From Liquorilactobacillus sucicola DSM 21376 = JCM 15457 (GTDB taxonomy: Bacteria; Bacillota; Bacilli; Lactobacillales; Lactobacillaceae): DNA of 64,000 bases. A program made the translations under genes and the position numbers. The notes below the pieces were generated by a model. The model saw only the letters and a list, made by a program, of their open reading frames with translations, searched no databases and was not told where the DNA came from. Position 1 is the stretch's first letter. Every line of letters begins with the position of its first letter. Positions 25,199-33,900 of the stretch are shown in pieces. The stretch is from contig NZ_BALC01000004.1 in NCBI RefSeq assembly GCF_000612445.1, positions 62,001 through 126,000 of the forward strand. Reading direction: 5' to 3'.

Positions 25199-25900
25199 AT
25201 GAAAATAAAAGTTAGAGAAACTATACTTTTTTTAAAGAATATTTTTACTGTTATTTTTATTACGTGGTTTATCGGACTATTTATGGAATTTCCTATAGCT
25301 TTCCCAGGGACAAAAAATTCTATTTTTAGGATATTACTAGGTGTTATTTTTTATGTATTTGAGATTATTGGATTATATATATTTGGGAATTGGATAAAAA
25401 AAGAGAGAAACAGTAAATGGTCAAGTCCAATTGACAAGATGGGAAATTTCAGAAATAAGAGAACATGGATTATTATTTGCATATGCCTACTAATTGCGTT
25501 AGCAGTGGCATTTGTATACCAACACATAAATGTTTGGATGAATATCCCAGAAACTAGTAATGATCGAGTTTTTAGTAAGTATAATCAGTCTGGATCTATT
25601 TTATTTTTAAGCTCTGTAGTGTTGTTCGGACCGATATGTGAGGAAATGATCTACCGGCATTGTTTCTTTTCATTTGTTAACTTTGAGCAATATTTGAATA
25701 AATATTGGGTGATATTAACGGTTCTGATTAATGGAGTTTTTTTTGCTTTTTTACATAGTGGGTGTAATCTTGTTCCATTTATATACTATTCATTAATTGG
25801 GATTACATTGGCTAGTTGTTATGTCTTAAACGATGGAGATGTAAAAACTAGTATATTTGTTCATATAGTTGGCAATACCATCATTACCTTGTTTTTTTAG
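25199..25900 (+). CDS. CPBP family intramembrane metalloprotease (bacteriocin self-immunity type)
   Basis: The 233-residue protein has about six hydrophobic segments and the three CPBP/Abi motifs: EEMIYRHCFF with the Glu pair and Arg, FAFLHSG with His, and a C-terminal HIVGNT with His and Asn. Members in LAB bacteriocin clusters (PlnI/SkkI type) give producer immunity; others process peptides. A GAGGTAT site precedes the start. It lies 120 bases after the two broken bacteriocin genes and appears intact, so immunity may outlive bacteriocin production. Confidence 0.85.
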   Translation: MKIKVRETILFLKNIFTVIFITWFIGLFMEFPIAFPGTKNSIFRILLGVIFYVFEIIGLYIFGNWIKKERNSKWSSPIDKMGNFRNKRTWIIICICLLIALAVAFVYQHINVWMNIPETSNDRVFSKYNQSGSILFLSSVVLFGPICEEMIYRHCFFSFVNFEQYLNKYWVILTVLINGVFFAFLHSGCNLVPFIYYSLIGITLASCYVLNDGDVKTSIFVHIVGNTIITLFF

Positions 25901-26044
25901 AATGGCTAGAGGCATAAAGAATCTTCGATACATTTAATTCAACGTAGACCTGAATTTGTAACTTAAGATACAATTAGTGATGCAAGTCCAGAATTTTAAG
26001 AATTAAGATTGCTCTTAAGTCAATATTGGGTATATGTTTTTCTA
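25901..26044. other. Intergenic stretch before the IS3 remnant
   Basis: No gene, terminator or repeat was recognised. The boundary with the IS remnant is not sharp. Confidence 0.35.
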
Positions 26045-27185
26045 GACACTTGTTCTGATTCTTTCAGTGTTGAACTAAGTAATGTAATTGAGATCCTGAG
26101 AATTATGTCTTTGAAACTTGAGAAGCACGTTTGAAAAACAAATTATCGTTTTAGTAATGAGTTAAAAGCTTCTATTTGGCTATTATCGTAAGGATATCCT
26201 TGTTTAGAATACGAGTGGATGATTTAATGTCGTCTAAGCAAGTTTTCAACACCATAGCTCGTATATTATGAACCAATATCTGAATGAAAATATGTTAGCC
26301 TTTTATGATGTCAAGTGCTTGGTTAACTGTATCTACTACTAGTTTAGCGTTCATCTGTCGTCCTATTTTATATGCAAGTATCTTATGAACCCTTGTCTCA
26401 TATACTGAACTAAAATATACCCAAGTTCCAGATCGTAGCTCAAGATAAGTAATATCAGCTCGCCAAGCCCTAGCTTTTGGTTTGTTTTTAATCAGATTGG
26501 GACGTTGTAAATAATCAACATGAGTACTAGGCTTTTTAAAACGCCGATGCATGAGAGAGTGAAGCTTCATTTCTTGCATTAGTCGAAAAATCCGTTTGAC
26601 ACCAACTATAATTCCCAGTCTATTTAATGCTAGTTTGATTCTTGGATAACTATAAGCGGATAGTTTTCTTCCCAAATTTTTCGAATGCTTGCTTTTAAAT
26701 GACGGTCAACACGATCGGGTTGACTAGGTTGATAGTTCAATCAATGGCAATAGTTACTACGAGCTAATCTTAAAGTTGAAAGTATTAAGGAGGGGCGGTA
26801 ATAGGGTAACTGGCTCTTAACGAAAATAAGAGCTTTAACTCGCCTTAGCGCTTTCCCGATAACACTGCCGTAGCTTTTAAAATCTTCAATTTTTCCTTGA
26901 GACGTTGGTTCTCTTTTTGTAATTTTTTAAATTCTTTAGAAATAACTTCAGTTCCATCATCAAGTTCAACTGATTTTGCATCTTTAATCCAGTTATGAAT
27001 TGATGCAGGAGACACTGCATATTCTTCTGAGAGAGAACGAACTGATCTCTTTTCCTCGGTATGCATTTTAATAATGCTTGCTTTAAAATCATCAGTGTAT
27101 CGTTTCATATAAAAACTCCTATCCTAGTCATTTTATTATGGCACAAATGTCTAAATGTTTGTGTACCAAATACTAGGATAAGAGC
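26045..27185 (-). mobile_element. Degenerate IS3 family insertion sequence
   Basis: On the minus strand, orfA is intact at 27108-26845 (87 residues, HTH with VSPASIHNWIKDA and a leucine-rich coiled tail). The orfB transposase is broken. One frame at 26675-26295 has WRADITYLEL with the first catalytic Asp, then a stop. Further on, HSDIGS, a stop, YTSYGVENLL, a stop and NSQIEAFNSLLKR can still be read in another frame. All three DDE residues are therefore present but separated by stops and a frameshift. The outer end near 27120-27180 holds short repeats of TAGGAT/ATCCTA; exact IS ends are not defined. It is no longer autonomous. Confidence 0.8.
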
Positions 27186-27450
27186 AATATGTACCTGATG
27201 GCGTACGCCAATTGAAAATTACTACAAAGTGTGAGATAACAACTTATGTGACAAGTCATCTTACCAATCCAAAATTCTAATGTTTTCAAAAAGGCATAGG
27301 ATACCTTACTCGATAACTTTAAACCCAAAAATTCATAAAACTAAAAATTACCCGGATTTAAAGTCGAAGTGCAACACCTAAAGGACTAGCTCAAAAGGGC
27401 CATGAAGACCTATTCTTAAATCAACCATGAACTAAGAAAGAGATGTCTTC
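27186..27450. other. Intergenic stretch between IS remnants
   Basis: About 265 AT-rich bases without a recognisable gene. It may include eroded IS flanks. Confidence 0.35.
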
Positions 27451-27618
27451 ATGACTGATGACCAGAATACCATTACTCGTCACTACCAACAACTTCAATC
27501 TTACGAACGCGGAGTAAGGATTCTTTCTCGAAAATTGACTTATTGTCAAGCTGCTTCTTTAGTATCTATCATTTTGAGCATGAACTTGGATATTCTCAAC
27601 ATAGTAATGTATTTCTGA
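27451..27618 (+). pseudogene. IS30-like transposase N-terminal remnant
   Basis: The frame reads MTDDQNTITRHYQQLQSYER, resembling the HYxQLxxxERG start of IS30 transposases. The sequence then loses resemblance (VRILSRKLTYCQAASLVSII) and stops at 27618. The rest of the element is missing. It lies directly before the hydrolase gene. Confidence 0.45.
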
Positions 27619-27649
27619 ATTAGGACATATCAAAACTGGAGGGATAAAG

Positions 27650-28504
27650 ATGCGTGAACGTTTTATTTCTACTAAAGATAATATTACCTGGCATGTTTAT
27701 GAGGACGGAAAAGAACAAGTAACTACAATTTTATTGATTGCGGGCTTTCCTCAAAGTGCTTACGCATGGCGCAAAATTTTGCCGATTTGGCAAAAATATC
27801 ATGTTTTAGCAATTGATTTACCTGGACAAGGATATTCAAGTGTCCCTCGGTCGGGATACGACACGAAAACAACTGCACAAAGAATACATGAATTAGTTGT
27901 TCAACTAGAACTAAAAAAGATTTTATATGTTGGGCATGATGTAGGAAGTTGGATCGGTTATACCTATGCACATCTATTTCCAGATGATCTTTTAGGCATT
28001 ACACTAATTGATGCAAACATTCCTGGAGTGACATTAAAAAAACAAATACCATTGGACACAGAAAGTTGGCGTAGTTGGCATTTCTTATTCAATGTTATTC
28101 CTGATTTACCTGAAGAGTTATTAAGGGATAAAGAACGTGTTTTAATTGAATGGTTCTTTTCTAATAAAGCACACAATTGGCGAAGTGCTTTTACAAAGGA
28201 AGATATTGATGAATATGTACAGGAATATCGTCAATTAGGGGTTATGCGTGGAATGCTTGGCTACTATCGTGCTGTTTTGGATGATTTTAAAATTAATGAA
28301 CCCTTAGGCTCACAAAAAATAGCTGTTCCTATTCTTGCAATAAATGGCGAATTTGGTTCATCACGCGATCTTCTTGAAAAACTAAAAGTATTAGGGGAAA
28401 AGGTTACTGGAACAATGATTAAGGGGTCTGGACACTATATTCCAGAAGAAAAGCCAGATGAATTAACTGCGCAGATTATAGAATTTATTAAAAGTTTAAT
28501 TTAA
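27650..28504 (+). CDS. Alpha/beta hydrolase (epoxide hydrolase / dehalogenase type)
   Basis: The 284-residue cytoplasmic enzyme has an oxyanion-hole loop (AGFPQSAYAWR) and a nucleophile elbow GHDVGSW. The elbow's Asp instead of Ser places it with haloalkane dehalogenases, fluoroacetate dehalogenases and epoxide hydrolases. The catalytic His is in GSGHYIPEEKPDE. The cap region contains WHFLFNVIPDLPEELL. The natural substrate cannot be named. A GGAGGG site gives a clear start. It lies between IS remnants and an immunity-like gene, consistent with acquisition, though codon use does not look strongly different. Confidence 0.85.
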   Translation: MRERFISTKDNITWHVYEDGKEQVTTILLIAGFPQSAYAWRKILPIWQKYHVLAIDLPGQGYSSVPRSGYDTKTTAQRIHELVVQLELKKILYVGHDVGSWIGYTYAHLFPDDLLGITLIDANIPGVTLKKQIPLDTESWRSWHFLFNVIPDLPEELLRDKERVLIEWFFSNKAHNWRSAFTKEDIDEYVQEYRQLGVMRGMLGYYRAVLDDFKINEPLGSQKIAVPILAINGEFGSSRDLLEKLKVLGEKVTGTMIKGSGHYIPEEKPDELTAQIIEFIKSLI

Positions 28505-28590
28505 GTGTAAAGTTAGGATTATTCTAAAAATGAATCTCTTATTGCTGTTGCTAACAAGATTGGTACTAAGAAAGGATGAGAAATTTTCTT

Positions 28591-28851
28591 ATGAAAAAAA
28601 ACACATTTCTTGATATGTTAAAAGACATTACTTTAAGTAATCCTCAAGAGCAAGTTCTTATCGATTCTGCAATTAATGAACTATATGCTAAGAAAAACAA
28701 AGCTGTTGTTCTCTCAAGTCTTAAGCGCGAATTCGGTAAATTAGCAATGCAGCAAAAGCTTTCTGCCGAAGGTGTTAAATTCCTGTCAAAAATAAGTAGG
28801 CCGAATATTAACGTTGATATTGCTAAGTCGTCAACAACTTGGTTTCAATAA
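28591..28851 (+). CDS. Bacteriocin immunity protein (EntA_Immun-like)
   Basis: The 86-residue helical protein resembles the enterocin A immunity family: FLDMLKDITLSNPQEQVLID, then AKKNKAVVLSSLKREFGKLA, then SAEGVKFLSKIS. Such four-helix proteins sit at the inner membrane face and protect against a cognate class IIa bacteriocin. No matching bacteriocin gene is adjacent, so it may be an orphan that gives cross-immunity. ATG at 28591 is preferred because AAAGGATGAG is then 10 bases away; the ATG at 28576 overlaps that site. Confidence 0.7.
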   Translation: MKKNTFLDMLKDITLSNPQEQVLIDSAINELYAKKNKAVVLSSLKREFGKLAMQQKLSAEGVKFLSKISRPNINVDIAKSSTTWFQ

Positions 28852-29070
28852 TCAAAACAACTAATTAAACATTGTTTTAAGTAAAGTTAACTGTTCTGAA
28901 TAGGAATTAGTTAGCTTTTTTGATATGTATTAAACATGTAAAAAGTATATAGGGGGTAGACTATTTATTGTTAATTGCTTGGTCACATCTTCAACAACAA
29001 TGTACGGAACGTCATTAAAAAAACGTGGAAATGTCCCCAAACTAAATAAGTTACTATATTTTTATAAGTG
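28852..29070. other. Intergenic stretch with a weak hairpin
   Basis: GTTAACT and AGTTAGC (about 28887-28915) can pair ahead of TTTTTT and could end the immunity transcript. No gene was found. Confidence 0.4.
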
Positions 29071-29101
29071 TTGACTGCGTTGTAACCCAACGGTGTATAC
29101 T
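29071..29101 (+). promoter_or_regulatory. MerR-type promoter with 19-base spacer and operator
   Basis: TTGACT (29071-29076) and TATACT (29096-29101) are 19 bases apart, longer than the normal 17. The spacer holds a perfect inverted repeat CGTTG-TAACC-CAACG (29078-29092). This is the classic target layout for MerR activators and sits just before a MerR gene, so autoregulation is expected. Confidence 0.8.
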
Positions 29102-29123
29102 GCTTTTACGAGGAGGCGAACTT

Positions 29124-29857
29124 ATGAAATTACTTACTACTGGAGAACTAGCCTCATTGTTCTCTATATCAAAATATACCATTAGGCACTATATCGATAT
29201 TGAACTTTTAATACCCAAGCATAGGAAAGAAAATGGCTACTATTTATTTGATGAAGAAAATGTTTATAAACTATATCAAATTCTCGTTTTAAAAAAAATT
29301 GGCTATTCTCTCGGTACTATCAGTACTATTTTGACACAAAATGAAATTTTAAATTATTTCACTGATGCTGAACAGCGCCTACAAAATAAAATTGACGAGT
29401 TGAGTGCTGTAAAAAAACGGTACAGTCAATTATACAAGCACAAGATATTTATAAACTGAATGAAACAATATTTTTCGATAGGCCTGATCGCTACTTTAAG
29501 CCTGTACCCAAATCGGTGCTTGAGAATGAGACAGTAGATTTATTAAAAGCATCAGATTTGAATATTTCGCCATTAGATGAAATATTTTATATTACTGAAA
29601 AAAATTTATCACATATTCCTTGCCTAAGAAGCGAAAAAGAGGACAGTGAATACGTTTTTCCACAAGGCACTTATGCCTGTAAAAGTTTTATAGTTAAAAA
29701 CGAAGAGTGTATTAAAAGAAATATTGATCTTTTTTTATCAGACAGATTATTGAATATTAATGGTCCTAGTCATAATGAGTTACTACTTTACGAAAATGTT
29801 TACTGCTCTTTGGCCTATAATAATGTTACTATTTTTTCTCTGGAGGTTAGATTGTGA
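29124..29857 (+). pseudogene. MerR family regulator with frameshift at an A7 tract
   Basis: The first frame (29124-29459) encodes a MerR HTH domain (LTTGELASLFSISKYTIRHY) and the start of the dimerisation helix. It ends after SAVKKRYSQLYKHKIF. The -1 frame opens at the same place and continues without break (QAQDIYKLNETIFF, DRPDRYFKPVPKS) into a C-terminal effector-like domain ending at 29857. The shift point coincides with seven A residues at 29411-29417; one more A would join the frames into about 243 residues. Either the gene is broken, or slippage at the A tract makes the long form. The acetyltransferase start overlaps its stop, so the long form is probably ancestral. Confidence 0.75.
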
Positions 29858-30450
29858 AAGTAGAGATTATAGTCGCTTCAGAATGTAACAATATAAACTT
29901 TTCAGAAGATCTTTCTTTGCTTATTTACGAAAGTTTTAGAGGAAAATTTAGCTCATCTTTTTTCTCTAAGGAGACGGCGAAAAAGATTACAAACATCATC
30001 AGTATTTATATCTGTGCATGTGAGCGTGAGCGACTTCTGGTTGCAATTGCGAAAGATAAAATTATTGGATGCTTATATTTTTTAGACAAAGAGACTTCCG
30101 ATTATTATTTTATGTATTTATTGAAAAGAAATTTTAAGCTACTTGATCGATTAAGAATATATGCCTTTTTAACTCTTCTTTCCTATAGGCCTAAAAAGGG
30201 AGAAACCTATATTGATTTTCTTGCTGTAGCTGCTAGTTTTAGAGGGAAGGGGGTAGGAAAAAAATTATTAAACTATTTACAAATACATTCTTCAAAAAAA
30301 GTGTCATTACATGTTGCTTCCAGTAATAAAGCTGCATTCAGTTTGTATAATAGTCAAGGGTTTAAAATGAAAACGCACAAAAAGAGTATGTTAAGCAAAC
30401 GGATACTAAAAATACCTTTATGGTATTTTATGGAATGGAGGAAAAATTAA
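29854..30450 (+). CDS. GNAT family N-acetyltransferase
   Basis: The 198-residue protein has the GNAT core: IDFLAVAASFRGKGVGKKLL, whose RGKGVG is the acetyl-CoA pyrophosphate loop, then VSLHVASSNKAAFSLYNSQG as motif B. The start is GTG at 29854, overlapping the preceding stop by 4 bases with GGAGG upstream, so translation is coupled to the MerR gene. The substrate is unknown. A MerR regulator beside an acetyltransferase recalls the Bacillus bltR-bltD pairing, but no efflux pump is present here. Confidence 0.82.
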   Translation: MKVEIIVASECNNINFSEDLSLLIYESFRGKFSSSFFSKETAKKITNIISIYICACERERLLVAIAKDKIIGCLYFLDKETSDYYFMYLLKRNFKLLDRLRIYAFLTLLSYRPKKGETYIDFLAVAASFRGKGVGKKLLNYLQIHSSKKVSLHVASSNKAAFSLYNSQGFKMKTHKKSMLSKRILKIPLWYFMEWRKN

Positions 30451-30452
30451 AT

Positions 30453-30779
30453 ATGTATATAGTAACTACGGAAAATATTGCTGACAAAACAATTAGTGAA
30501 GTTAAAGGTGCGATTTTTAGTGAACAAGTTATTTCAGTAAATATTGTGAAAGACACCTTAAGTGGATTAAAAGGAATATTTGGAGGAAAGTCTACCACCT
30601 ACTCCGATGAGTATGCAAAAGGACGAAATCTAGCTATAAAAGATTTAAAAGCAAAAGCACATAGCTTATCTGCTAATGCAATAACTAAAGTTCAAGTGAG
30701 TTATACTCAATTTGTAAATTCTGACATCATGTTAATAGCTATAACTGCTAGTGGCACAGCAGTTGTTATTGAAGAGTAA
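30453..30779 (+). CDS. YbjQ/UPF0145 family heavy-metal-binding domain protein
   Basis: The 108-residue protein fits the YbjQ (DUF74) family: VTTENIADKTISEVKGAIFS, then FGGKSTTYSDEYAKGRNLAI, then NAITKVQVSYTQ. The fold forms oligomers; a metal-binding role is only suggested by the family name. ATG at 30453 has ATGGAGG 13 bases upstream, inside the end of the acetyltransferase gene. It is the third gene of the MerR-GNAT operon. Confidence 0.85.
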   Translation: MYIVTTENIADKTISEVKGAIFSEQVISVNIVKDTLSGLKGIFGGKSTTYSDEYAKGRNLAIKDLKAKAHSLSANAITKVQVSYTQFVNSDIMLIAITASGTAVVIEE

Positions 30780-30855
30780 AATCAGATTCGCTCACTTTGC
30801 TCCTCCCCTAGTGTTTGCACCATAATTGAATGACTAGGATGGGATCAGAATAGCT

Positions 30856-31176
30856 ATGAGAGACTATGGTAAATACTTATTTTTTTCAAATAAAGTAATG
30901 TTGCAAACGCATAAAGCATTGGTTTCTAGTATTGTGTTTGGCGTCTTGTCTTTGTTAGTATTTTATTTTGATAAGCACTTTCGGAAAAGAAAGATAATTT
31001 CAAAAATTTTACTGATCTTTCCATGGTTAAGTCTATTCTTAGTGGTTGCATATACACATGAAAATTACCGGTCAACTAAAAATGTCTATGGAATACAGAT
31101 GTTTTACTCGAAATGCTTCAAAGTAAAAATAGATGGGAGAATTTATTTAGCTAGTATAATTATTTTATTACTTTAA
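30856..31176 (+). pseudogene. Truncated membrane protein, paralogue of the gene at 33901
   Basis: The 106-residue frame matches the middle of the protein at 33901-34464: SNKVMLQTHKALV against ANKVMLQTPKALV, and VYGIQMFYSKCFKVKI against VYAIQMFNSKSFKIKI. It lacks most of the first membrane segment and ends after DGRIYLASIIILLL, so about 80 C-terminal residues are missing. It lacks a convincing ribosome site. I do not recognise the family; the full-length version has two to three hydrophobic segments. Confidence 0.6.
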
Positions 31177-31205
31177 ACTCTCCATATTTTTATAGAATTT
31201 AACAA

Positions 31206-31239
31206 AAAACCCGAAGAGAGCCCACCTCTTTCGGGTTTT
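31206..31239 (+). terminator. Intrinsic terminator
   Basis: AAAACCCGAAGAG (31206-31218) pairs with CTCTTTCGGGTTTT (31226-31239), forming a compact stem ending in a T run. Confidence 0.85.
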
Positions 31240-31544
31240 GGAGACACATAGAAGCTAAAATATCGTTAAGAACTCTAGCTTTACTCTTATCATAATAGCT
31301 GAAGGTTTATATTTGATATCCATATCGAATATAAATGTGGCTTTGTTGTAAGGGCTTAATGAGTAATGATACTACATTTATGACTATGAATTAAGCTGGA
31401 GTCCGCAATAACATCTTGATTTCTGTATAAACTGAAAAGCCGAAAAGAGGAGGTTCTCCGCGGCTTTGATGGGATGTTTGTGGGGACCTATCTGCTATTT
31501 TTTGTGCAGATGCTTTGCGTTGATGCAATCTTTTATATAAAAAA
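31240..31544. other. Intergenic stretch, nothing recognised
   Basis: About 300 bases between two terminators. A GCCG/CGGC hairpin around 31438-31473 is weak. No gene is supported. Confidence 0.4.
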
Positions 31545-31587
31545 TGAGCGATAAAGTACTGGGTTAATATTAGTCACTTATCGCTCA
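31545..31587. terminator. Terminator of the flavin oxidoreductase gene
   Basis: TGAGCGATAAAGT (31545-31557) pairs with ACTTATCGCTCA (31576-31587). On the minus strand it is followed by TTTTTTATA. Confidence 0.7.
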
Positions 31588-31665
31588 ATTATTTATTTAA
31601 CAGGGGTTCTAAACTATGTTGAACTCATTTAGAAAGAGTGAACCAAGTATTTTGGGTATTATCAA

Positions 31666-32853
31666 TCAAATCTTTTTTTCAAAGCCTTCCATTGGTGCTA
31701 AAGTATTTTGGTAACTTTGGTGAATTTTTGGGTCATCTGTAAAATGCATAACTGAATAAAAGGATTCCTTCAAATAAGTTTGCATTACGGGTGGAATAGC
31801 TAATTCATCCATATCTGATGGGCTAATTTGAGTTCGAATACTGTTTAAATCATTGCCAGCAACCTTTTGAACCCATTGTGGCTCCCTAATAAATTCTCGA
31901 CCAATCGCGACTAAGTCAGCACCATCGGCCATTGCTGCATTTACATCTTCCGGTGTTTCAATAGATCCAATTCCAATGAGGGGAATTATTCCTTGGGTGT
32001 GTCGAGCAAACTGAGAAATTAATGTTTTTTTATTATTTGGATTATTTAGTGAAGTACGTTTGTAATCGCCCATTGAAAGATGAAGATAATCAATTTTACT
32101 CTTGATCTTGTCAACAAAGAAAAGAGAATCTTCTAGCCGAATTCCGGGTGTTTCAATTTCTTCCGGTGAAATTCGATAGCCTACTAGGAAAGGTCTATTT
32201 GCATATTTGTTAACAACTTCGTTAACAGTTTTGATTACAGCTAATGGAAATTTTAAACGTTTTTCTCTAGAACCTCCCCAAGTATCTGTTCTTTGATTGG
32301 AATTCTCGGAAAAAAATTGTTGTAGTAGGTAGGTGTTAGCACCATGAAGTTCAATACCGTCAAAGCCAGCTTGGATAGCTCGCCTGGTGGCTTCACCAAA
32401 GTCAGAAATGATTTGGAGAATTTCTTGATTGTTTAATGCCCTAGGGGTTTCGGAATTGGCTGGATAACTGGCTGCTAGTGCACTGGCACTAACAGGCTTT
32501 TCACCACGAAGTATAGCACTATTAGACTTTCGTCCCGCATGAAAAATCTGTAAAATTGCTTTGGTACCATCTTTATGGATAGCTTTAGCTAGTTTGGTCA
32601 AACCAACTAACATTTCGTCATGGGCAACTGATAGTTCGCCTTCGAATCCCTTGCCATTGTCACTGACATTAGCAACACCGGTTAACATCATTCCCGGTCC
32701 ACCAGCACGAGCCGCATAATAGTTAAGCTCATCAGTGGTAATCATGCCGTTATAAAAGCTAGACATTGTTGTCATAGGTGACATTACAATATGGTTTTTG
32801 ATTACTAAGCCATTGTTAAATCTAAATGGTGATAAAAATGTCTTTGTTGTCAT
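31666..32853 (-). CDS. NADH:flavin oxidoreductase, Old Yellow Enzyme family
   Basis: The 395-residue FMN enzyme has the OYE signatures: KNHIVMSPMTT at the N-terminus, ILQIFHAGRKS, GIELHGANTYLLQQFFS followed by N-QRTDTWGGS, and PLIGIGSIETPEDVN near the phosphate site. Members reduce activated alkenes, quinones or disulfide-type substrates with NADH. The length fits the NemA/YqiG group, without the iron-sulfur and FAD domains of 2,4-dienoyl-CoA reductase. The start follows TTTGGAGGAAT. It is divergent from an HxlR regulator, a common pairing for electrophile-responsive reductases. Confidence 0.9.
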   Translation of the reverse strand: MTTKTFLSPFRFNNGLVIKNHIVMSPMTTMSSFYNGMITTDELNYYAARAGGPGMMLTGVANVSDNGKGFEGELSVAHDEMLVGLTKLAKAIHKDGTKAILQIFHAGRKSNSAILRGEKPVSASALAASYPANSETPRALNNQEILQIISDFGEATRRAIQAGFDGIELHGANTYLLQQFFSENSNQRTDTWGGSREKRLKFPLAVIKTVNEVVNKYANRPFLVGYRISPEEIETPGIRLEDSLFFVDKIKSKIDYLHLSMGDYKRTSLNNPNNKKTLISQFARHTQGIIPLIGIGSIETPEDVNAAMADGADLVAIGREFIREPQWVQKVAGNDLNSIRTQISPSDMDELAIPPVMQTYLKESFYSVMHFTDDPKIHQSYQNTLAPMEGFEKKI

Positions 32854-32928
32854 AAAATCAATTCCTCCAAATAGTAATAGGTTTTCTGAATTATACGTGT
32901 TATTATAATTCGTACATATATTTAAACA

Positions 32929-32965
32929 AGTACGTACTAAAAAGTTATATAGATACTAAAAAGTT
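32929..32965. promoter_or_regulatory. Candidate HxlR operator region
   Basis: A perfect palindrome AGTACGTACT (32929-32938) is followed by two direct copies of TACTAAAAAGTT (32935-32946 and 32954-32965), 19 bases apart. TACT-type half sites resemble those reported for YodB/HypR regulators. They lie in the divergent promoter region. Confidence 0.55.
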
Positions 32966-33003
32966 CCTAATGTATTAAATAAGGGATTATGAGGAGATTA
33001 ATA

Positions 33004-33378
33004 ATGGCGAAAATTTATCATATTGGTGTTGAAGCAACGTTAGATGTAATTGGCGGTAAATGGAAACCTATCATTTTATGTCATTTGGGTAATGGACCCA
33101 CTAGAACTGGCGAACTTCGAAGATTGATTCCAAATATTACTCAGAAAATGTTGACCCAGCAACTACGTGAATTGGAAAATGATCGTATTATTATTCGCAA
33201 GATATATAATCAAGTGCCACCAAAGGTTGAGTACTATTTATCTGATGAGGGGAAAACACTACGTGAATTATTAGTAACAATGTCTGTTTGGGGTGAGAAG
33301 AGAGTCAAACGTTTAAAAGCAGAAGGGCATCAAGTTGAACTATTGAGTAAGGGACACGAAGGCTATTTGAATTTTTAG
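33004..33378 (+). CDS. HxlR family transcriptional regulator
   Basis: The 124-residue winged-helix protein has the HxlR core: EATLDVIGGKWKPIILCHLG, then TRTGELRRLIPNITQKMLTQ with its recognition helix, then VEYYLSDEGKTL in the wing. The conserved N-terminal redox cysteine of YodB-type sensors is absent; the only early cysteine lies in ILCHLG. ATG at 33004 follows GAGGAG. Divergence from the OYE gene suggests it represses that gene and itself through the palindrome and repeats between them. Confidence 0.88.
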   Translation: MAKIYHIGVEATLDVIGGKWKPIILCHLGNGPTRTGELRRLIPNITQKMLTQQLRELENDRIIIRKIYNQVPPKVEYYLSDEGKTLRELLVTMSVWGEKRVKRLKAEGHQVELLSKGHEGYLNF

Positions 33379-33900
33379 TTTTGAATATTTGATATGAAAA
33401 TAATATTTAATAATTCAGAATTGAAGCTTTTTATTGGATTTCTTTATACAATTTAAATCAATAACTTTATTGGATGCACCAAGCTCAAATTAATAACGCA
33501 TAGTTTTTTCATATTTGCCAACTCAATAGATGCTTTAGCATTTGCAGCAGATATAGAAGATTATTATAATTGGAGAAGATTATAGTGCGGCACTCTAAGC
33601 ATTCAAAGAGTCTAAAATACAGCTGTCTGATTGTACAAACGGATTCAGCAATAGCCTATCAAAATTGGTAGAAGGAAGCATATAATCTTCAAAACTCTTT
33701 ATTAGTTAGAAGGCTTGCACTGAAAAAGTAAAGTATGGGATACTAACTCCCGTGCTTTGCTTTTTTAGTGTGTTTTCTTGTTTCATTAGGAAGTATGTAT
33801 TTGCGAATAGTTTAAAAACGTTGATGTTTCGAGCTTTATAAGACAAAGGGCAGGAATATATTCGATGAGCAACTGTGGGATATACATTGAGGTGAGGTTG
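33379..33900. other. Intergenic stretch with a terminator and possible gene debris
   Basis: Around 33517-33585 a short frame (SIDALAFAADIEDYYNWRRL) has protein-like composition but no start or neighbours. It may be debris. Otherwise only the terminator at 33725-33766 was seen. Confidence 0.35.
33725..33766 (+). terminator. Intrinsic terminator
   Basis: AAAGTAAAGTATGGGA (33725-33740) pairs over 16 bp with TCCCGTGCTTTGCTTT (from 33748), including G-U pairs, followed by a T run. Confidence 0.75.
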
